The position numbers were made by a program, and so were the translations under genes. Positions 24,801 to 33,800 of a stretch of 64,000 nucleotides of DNA are shown piece after piece; the stretch's first letter is position 1; each line of letters opens with the position of its first letter. The stretch is from Apostichopus japonicus (Eukaryota; Echinodermata; Holothuroidea; Aspidochirotida; Stichopodidae), in the NCBI RefSeq assembly GCF_037975245.1, contig NC_092564.1, positions 19,999,484 through 20,063,483 of the forward strand, written 5' to 3'. The notes beneath the pieces were generated by a model, which had not been told where the DNA came from, ran no database searches, and saw nothing but the letters and a program-made list of their open reading frames with translations.

Positions 24801-27800
24801 TCTGTTGGGTGAACTTGACTTTCCTCATGTAGAACTGTCGAATTCGAGTGATCTTATAATGCCTATGGACCACAGTTGGTGTCTTACGTTGCGTCTTTGA
24901 AAGGATGACATCCACAAAATCCTGGAAAGAAACGATTAACAGTACATTATTAATCTTGATAAGTCAGTACTGCTACTTGTACACTACACAATAAATAGAT
25001 AATTGTAGCCCATAGTGCTTGCAATATAACTTTTCCCATTTTTCGTGAGTGCAGTAACACAAACTGTAAATTGGTAGTTTGTTATATCGAAACAGATGCT
25101 ACGGTACAGACCTTATGAAGGTATGGTGCACTTTCCACAAGAAATATTGACAAATTTCACACAATTTGACCCAGTCCTACTGTAATCTCAGCACTGACCA
25201 CGGAAACTGTAGCTGAATAAGTACAATCCGACAAGGGATAGCCATATGAGCACATGTTACGACCATCATCATTTATCATATTCCTGGTTGGTGGGAACTT
25301 GTATGAATTGTGACCTAAGTCTAAAGCATAAACATAGATAACAGTTTAAATACTATTGTTGCTACGTTTCGGTTCAGAACAAGCCTCTAAAATATTGATA
25401 GGTCTCTTTTCCTAATTTAGCAAGATATTTTTATGAAACTTTCAAAGAAATAATATCCATCAACTGATGATACCAAAATATGCAATTTACTGTAGGAAAT
25501 ATTGTATCTGGTATCAAGTAGTACAATGTTATCTACCAAATTAACAACTTGCTACAAATACAAGTATTAATAAACACAGCCTTGGTTTTCTTCAGTACAC
25601 TGTATGCATAATTTACAGTATCACTAAAGTTAAATTACTGTACCGTATGTTTAGAATGGCACAAGTTAAAAACTGACAGGGCAGATTATGTATCACAATT
25701 TGAAAACATCCACTGAGCGAAACAACTGGTCGGTCCTGGAGGTCGTAAGCCCAAATGAGACACCGCCATGGGACCTTACTACATATATATATATACTTCC
25801 ATAAGCAGATGAAAATAATGTATCATCAACACTGCACTTACTCTGATTTCCAGACAAGAATTGCATGCCTTAAAATTTGGGCTATTTACTGCTTAAATGT
25901 CATTTACCAGGAGAGAATAAAAAATTGCACTGGTAATTTTCTGCCAGTAGATATAAAGAACTTGAACATGCCATACTACCGTAAGTCGGCAGCCAATGAA
26001 TCCATATAATTTCCATATATATTTAACATAAATATTAGTACTGCTGCTTACATCTGCATATATATTATTAGGCTGCTCTCAAAGCCTATCGGAACAGCAT
26101 AAATTAATGTGTGGTCTGTGTTCTACTTAAGAGGAAAATGCCAGCTAGAACTTGGTTTTAGCCGGTTGATATTTTTTTAATAAGCACTGGCATATTTGTA
26201 AGCAAGTGGTTGAAAGTGTGAGATTCTACCATAGGCCTGGGAATTGTGTAAAAAAATTGATAGCCTGTAATAATTGCAATAGCTAATTGCCAGTTAAACT
26301 GCACTACATTCATACTGGTCGATGATGAACTTGAACATGTCGTACTACCGTAAGTCGGCAGCCAATGAATCCATATAACTTCCATATATATTTAAGATAA
26401 ATATCAGTACTGCTGCTTATATCTGCATATACTGTATATTATTAGGCTGCTCTCAAAAGACTACCGGTACAGTATAAACTAATGTGAAGTCTGTGTTCTA
26501 CTTAAGAGGAAAATGCCAGCGAAAACTTGGTTCTAGTCAGTAGATATTTGTTTAATAAGCACTGGCAATTTTGTTAGCGAGTGGTTCAAAGTGTGAGATT
26601 TTACCGTAGGCCTGGAATTGTTTTAAAAAAATTGATAGCCTGTAATAATTGCAATAGCTAATTGCCAGTTAAACTGCACTACATTCATACTGGTCGATGA
26701 TGAACACCACATTGCAAAATTGATCTTCTCTAGTGTGTGTTAACTTACTCGAGTGAGTTTTATATGATGGAAAGTAGAATATGGCAATCTAATTTTAGTA
26801 ATGAAAACGTTACCAGCTGCTTTAAGTGTAAGGACCAGATGAAACAACATTTATTATGATATCCTGGGGTAATAAATTCAACAGATACCAGACAGACCAG
26901 TCATATTCCTTAGAATTGTACAGCAAATTGATTGCAGTAAATGTAATGGAAAAGTTTTAGGCAGACAGTCTTGGAGATTAATAACACAAGTATTGGCGCC
27001 TCAAAACATATTTTGAGGGGAAAAAAATGGAGGAAAAGAGATCAAAAATGAAAAAAATATGGAAATAGAGCAACAGCACCTGCGTCTTCCACTTAACGGG
27101 CAGACATTCTACGTAGAAAAATCATGTGATGCCGTGATTTGTAGTAAGCACTGTCTTTATTAATGATGTCACTGAGAAAACTATCGACTCACAGAAATCA
27201 ATACTTCCTGCCTACTCCTGGATTTGATTCTAAAATCTATTAGATTTAATGCAAAGTTCAATGAAAAGACAATGACTTGCATTAAAAACTGTAAATTAAA
27301 GGAACATTTAAGTAAAATGTATTTTATGGATTAACAAAGTTCTACATTTGACTACATGTATCACTAAATGTCTATATAATGTATACTGATTTAGGTGCAT
27401 TTTGCTGTACATACAGTTAAGTACTGTAGATCTGGGGTACACGCTGCTTTTTGGTTTGTAAACGTCTTTCAAACTGATCACCTTGTACAATCTACTTTGG
27501 ACAACATAGTTTGGAAGTTCGCCAAAGAAAATTTTGAATCAAACAAAATTTCTAACATCATGTTCTTCTATCATCATGTTCTGTATTACTTACTGCATGC
27601 CACATACAACAGTACAGTACTGTAGAGTCTTGTAGAGTACTTTGTTCTACAGTCTTGTACAATACTGTGTTCTAGAGTCTTGTACAGTACTGTGTTCTAG
27701 AGTCTTGTACTGTACTGTGTTCTACAGTCTTGTACAATACTGTGTTCTAGAGTCTTGTACAGTACTGCCTTCTAGAGTCTTGCACTGTACTGTGTTCTAG

Positions 27801-30800
27801 AGTCTTGTTCAGTACTGTGTTCTAGAGTCTTGTACAGTACTGTACTGTGTTCTAGAGCCTTATACAGTACTGTATTCTAGAGTCTTGTACTGTACTGTGT
27901 TCTACAGTCTTGTACAATACTGTGTTCTAGAGTCTTGTACAGTACTGTGTTCTAGAGTCTTGTATAGTACTGCCTTCTGGAGTCTTGTTCAGTACTGTGT
28001 TCTAGAGTCTTGTACAGTACTGTGTTCTAGAGTCTTGTACAGTACTGCCTTCTAGAGTCTTGCACTGTACTGTGTTCTAGAGTCTTGTTCAGTACTGTGT
28101 TCTAGAGTCTTGTACAGTACTGTACTGTGTTCTAGAGCCTTATACAGTACTGCCTTCTAGAGTCTTGCACTGTACTGTGTTCTAGAGTCTTGTTCAGTAC
28201 TGTGTTCTAGAGTCTTGTACAGTACTGTGTTCTAGAGTCTTGTATAGTACTGCCTTCTGGAGTCTTGTTCAGTACTGTGTTCTAGAGTCTTGTACAGTAC
28301 TGTGTTCTAGAGTCTTGTATAGTACTGCCTTCTGGAGTCTTGTACAGTACTGCCTTCTAGAGTCTTGTACAGTACTGTGTTCTATAGTCTTGTACAGTAC
28401 TGTGTTCTACAGTCTTGTACAGTACTGTGTTCTATAGTCTTATACAGTACTGTGTTCTAGAGTCTTGTACAGTACTGTGTTCTAGAGTCTTGTACAGTAC
28501 TGTGTTCTAGAGTCTTGTATGTCAGTACTGTGTTCTAGAGTCTTGTACAGTACAGTACTGTGTTCTAGAGCCTTATACAGTACTGTATTCTAGAGTCTTG
28601 TACAGTACAGTACTGTGTTCTAGAGTCTTATACAGTACTGTATTCTAGAGTCTTGTACGGTACTGTGCTCTAGAGTCTTGTACGATACTGTGTTCTAGAG
28701 TCTTGTACAGTACTGTGTTCTAGAGTCTTGTACAGTACTGTGTTCTAGAGTCTTGTACAGTACTGTGTTCTAGAGTCTTGTACAGTACTGTGTTCTACAG
28801 TCTTGTACAGTGCTGTGTTCTAGAGTCTTGTACAGTAATGTGTTCTAGTGACAATACAGTAGATACCGTGTAACAATTAAGTGCTCATAATTTGTGTAGC
28901 AATTTTGGAGTCTACAAATTTTGTCTCTCACAAAAGTGCTATGGTTGCTGTGTACAAGACTGCTATGCATCTTTGCTCGTATTGTGTTAGCCTTTTGTGA
29001 TGCGATAATGGATAAATTATTCCGTGTACAGCATGAGTAGCGCAACCAAATCTCAGAAAATATCTGCATCATATATCTCAATCTTGTACTTGGGATACTG
29101 TAAGGATGTCAACTTTCAGGGATGCCAATCAAACCAGAAAGCCTACCAGCTTTTAGAGTGTTGCTGTGCCAAATTTCACATTCATGAAAACATTTTTAAT
29201 GTAAACTGTAAACAAGCCTCTCGTACATGTTGTATTCAATGAGGAGGATCCACATACCAAGTATGAAGTGCATCCAATTCTTACATTTGGGAGTTATTCT
29301 GATAGAAATAAATAATCCGGGATGAAAGAATATATCATCATACTTTCAACAAATTATTTTCAGGACATTAGATTGCCTTATCAAATTGGTGATATTTGAG
29401 TGGTTACCTACTGAGGTGAGATATGCAATTCCTTCTGTGTTAATGTTTTTGTTAGGATTGCAATTTACAAGTGCCACAGTAGTTGCAAGCAAAGAAATAG
29501 TGTTTTGTATAGTTGTGACACCGTTTGAAAATGTTGGAACATGTCATTTGGTTGAAATGGCCAAACATCGGATGGCTTAACTAAGAAACCAGAGTATATA
29601 GCAAAATTCTACTTTTGTTTCCTTAAGTTACACTCAAGTCTTGGGGCTTGTGTATGTTTGTGCAAGAATGTTACATCCACGGTAAAACAAGACTAGTGAT
29701 GCTCAGTCACATTTTATTTCAGTGTCATGGTCTTCTTTGACATTTTTTTTAAAAGCCCTTGCCTTATTGCCAATATAATACATACATGACCAGTGTTGTT
29801 CCAAGGATAAAAGTTTAAAATGAATATTTCAATTTTCAAATATCTCGGAAAGATTTGCAACCATGCATTCCACCATGAAAACAAAATCCTTTTACGGGAA
29901 CACATAATACCTAAGAACAAACTTGTCAGTCACTAATCACTCTAATAGGCATTAGAAATCATCAAGATGCACCATTTTACAAACTTGTATTCCCTTAATT
30001 CTAGTTTTATTTATGAATAAACATAAGCTAATTATGTACATTGATGATGTAAAGGGAGTGACTGCCTAATTTGCTGTTATGTTATCCCTCTGTTTTTAAA
30101 ACCTGTGTTACAAGGACATGGAACACAGGTTTGTGGCCTAAGGCAATGTTTGGAAATATGTCATTGCCTTCTTTGAAAAGAGGAACTTGACATTATTCAA
30201 ATGATATATACAGTGGGCTTGTAATTAGGGGCTAACTTGTTAAGGCCTAAAATAAGAAATGTTAATGAGCCCAACACTCCATGCATAGTTTGCACATAAT
30301 TAATGAGTTTTCCAGATTTATCAAAACTTTCAAGTTGTGTATATCTTGGATATTATGAAAGAGCTTTTTGAAAATTGTCAACAGATTTTGAAATGAGTTC
30401 TTCACACACAACAAATGTACTACTGAATATGGGGCAAAATGGCTAGGTGTCCATAGTAATGACCCCTGAGGGCACAATGACTACATTGCACAATGGAAGG
30501 GTACATATAGTGACAGGCCTACTGTATAATGTGAACGGCAAAAAATCAAACAATCTACTGTTACCTATAGCTGATATACAACAACAAAATGACTGTCATA
30601 TTGTGAAAAGCAGGAATTGTTGTCATAAAGTAGTTATCATATGCAGGCCTGGATGGCATGCAATGCATACTACTCTACAGCACGACTCCCTTACTGTACA
30701 TTTCGCGTGTACATATATAAAGGTACTCACTGTACTGCGTACATGCATACTGTGTGCTGTGAATGTTGAAAATCCACATAAAACAAGTGACTCGAGAGGA

Positions 30801-33800
30801 AATGTCGGCGGAAAAATACTGTAAAATAATTCATTTAATTTGAGCCCCTTTAATGAAGACATGTTTCCATATACTGTATATCTCCATTAGTGCTGTGACC
30901 CATTAGCGAGTACTCGCTAACTGCTCGCAAATCGCGATAAACGAATACTAAAAACACTCTTGCGATTAATCGCTTGTACAATTTAAAAAGTTTTTTGAGA
31001 CTATGTAAACACACACGTAATAAACTTAACATCAAGTTTCGCGGCATTTCAAAGTCATGTATAATCTTTTTAGATGAATCGAAGACGAGTTAACGATCTC
31101 ATTCATACACGAAATAAACATAACATCAAGTTTCGCGGCAATTCAAAGTCATGTATAATCTTTTTAGATACTCGAAAACGAGTTACCGATCTCATTCATA
31201 TTCCGCAAACCGCTAGGCAAAAAACCCAATTGACAGCAGATTATCGTTATATCCTTTTATAAATGAATGGTAGTGGTAGTGTACGGGATGATCGTGAAAG
31301 TTAATCACTTGTCAATCATTCAATTACTTTTCCTACTAAAGAAACTTTGTCGGGACATTGAATAGATAAAAACAAGGTAATACTATGAGAGAAGAGAATG
31401 TATGGATGCAAAACCCCCGACTTAATAAAAAAAATGGATTAAAAGCCTAGGTATATTTTCCAATGTTACCATTTCAAATTAAGCTCTACTCTACGCCGTT
31501 TCTATATTCGATCAGTATTTTACATTGTACTTTGCAACTGTGGAATAATACATTTTTATTTGGAATTACTTTTTTCCTTCACAACCTCGTGATATAATTT
31601 TGTATTTTATATTGTGTTTATATTGTATTACCGTATGAAAAGAAGAAAAATGGCCGCCCGTTTTTTTTTCTTCAGATCTCAGTACGAGAAACATGTATTT
31701 TATTTGGATAGAACAACTTTCGTTAATGTGGTTAAGTTAATATTTTCCTACCCTAGCTATATGTCGATTTCATAAAACCATCATGGAAACATACTTTTTT
31801 GAAAATGGATTTTGAAGCTCAGTCAACGATTTAAGAAATGCTTACCGTTAAATACTGGCATCAAACAATACATTTCGTATTTATTCCAATAAAGATCCAC
31901 AAAGGATAAAAATGCTAAGTAGAGCTTACTAAAAGAGAAATAGAAACTGCATGTAAATGGTCATTTTAAGTATCCAAATACTATACAAAGAGATTGAGTT
32001 CACCGAAACACCCCTTTTCCTTACCACTTGAAGAAAACCTTCTTTGTTATAGTACCTTACAGTACTTTACATTTGATACAAAAGTTACTTACAACAGCCT
32101 TCCCAAAATTTGTGTGTCGCAATAGGTTAAGTTTTAACCGCGCAGCACACTACCATTAATAATTTGCATATTACACCAAAATTTACACTCGGCGTCCAGA
32201 TAGCGGGAAAATGTACCACCATGTTCAATGTGTTGTGTTGTTCCCATGGTGCGATGAACTTGGGCAAGCGATGACCTACTTATGTTCCGTGACCAATGTC
32301 AATGGGAATTATGTGTGAAAAAACTCCGGTTTTTCCACGTGTTATATATACAAGTTTTACGTAAGCGGAGCGAATTTCGGGGCGGCTCGTTGATTGTGAG
32401 GAAGCACTTATCTAAGCATCAATATTTGTGAAAAATATCGTAAGGTTTTTTCTTCAGAAAATATTTTTGACTAGTAACTGGAATCTCAATGTATTAAGAA
32501 GTACTGGGTCTAAACCTTATCATTGCATTTTGGGGGAAGTCAGATCTTCAAGTGCAAAATATTGGTTTTTCATTTAAGGTTATTGTGGTTTTCTTGCGAG
32601 GTGTATACGGCGTATCTTTCGATGTAGGCTAAGAGGTAGGATCGGCCAAGGCCTACCTAGTTCTCATAGATTGTAACCTACATTCAATTTAATGCCTAAC
32701 GGGAGGAACTCGTATAAATACTGTAGTGACAGGCTGGGGCACATTGTCGTAATTAATATAGTTTCCTTGCTAAAGTTTTTGCACTGATTGTATCCATCAT
32801 ATGTGCTCCTAGTAGCGCTGTTTTCTTTGTTACTCTTATTCTTATCTGCTTAAGTATATGCTAACTCTGTGGTTGAATATTTTGGAAAGACATTAATTGG
32901 GCTTGGTGCGATACTGAGTTTACCGACTCTTTTCTTCATCACAGTTATTCTAACCCATAGAAGCTCTGCTATGTAAAGCTGCGAACACCCTACGTTTACA
33001 GATTATACGAGATTGTACGTCTTTACACGCGTATAATCCCTATTCAGGGGCAGTAGAGAGAAGCCTTAAGCCGCATAGAACACGGCGTAGACACCTCGTA
33101 GACACCGCGTAGAAAGTTGCGTACAGAAACGTATAACATCGTATAATCGCGTAGATAAACGTAGAGTATACGTCTACGCGGAGTTATACGTGAGCGGTAC
33201 TGTACCTTTTTTTTACCTTTTTGTAAGTGTTTTTCTGAAAAATTCTGATGTTTCTTGTCATGAATTGAACATTTTTTGTTCACGCGTACTATTGTTAACA
33301 TCTCTACCAGTTTTTTATTATTTTTATTTTTATTTATTAATTTTTTTATTTTTTTGGTAACGAAACTTTCATAGCAGTAATGTTATTAGTGAAAAGAAGT
33401 TTGCGTCCCAGGGACGCAAGCCCCCGAAAAAGTTTGCGTCCCGTAGAAAAAAGCTTGCGTCCCAATCGAAAACCAATTACGTTTATTGTATGACCTACTG
33501 TTACTAATACTAGTGTAATATCACAGCCTATACTTTGTGAATGTTATACTGTACACAATAAAGGGCAGAAATGCTCAGTGCCTTAACTTCGCTATTTTTC
33601 AGGGGCGACCGGGGGCGCCCCTCCTTTCGACCACCATGCCGTTTCAACCCATTTTTACCCCCAGTCCCCCCCCCCTTCATCCGTCCTTCTACTTCCCTAC
33701 TCGCCAACTCCGTAGTAGATCGTGCTTTGACCTTGCAGCGATTCCAACAAACAACTCTTCAAAAATCCCAGTACCTACAGTGTGCATATCTCTCGCTAAA

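Noticed and set aside
28240-28437. Open reading frame with a repeated [16 protein letters not shown] pattern
   Set aside because: It is the 25-bp minisatellite read through; the unit is not a multiple of three and no start context or homology exists.
27605-28852. CRISPR-like array
   Set aside because: Repeats are directly adjacent with no spacers, and this is an animal genome.
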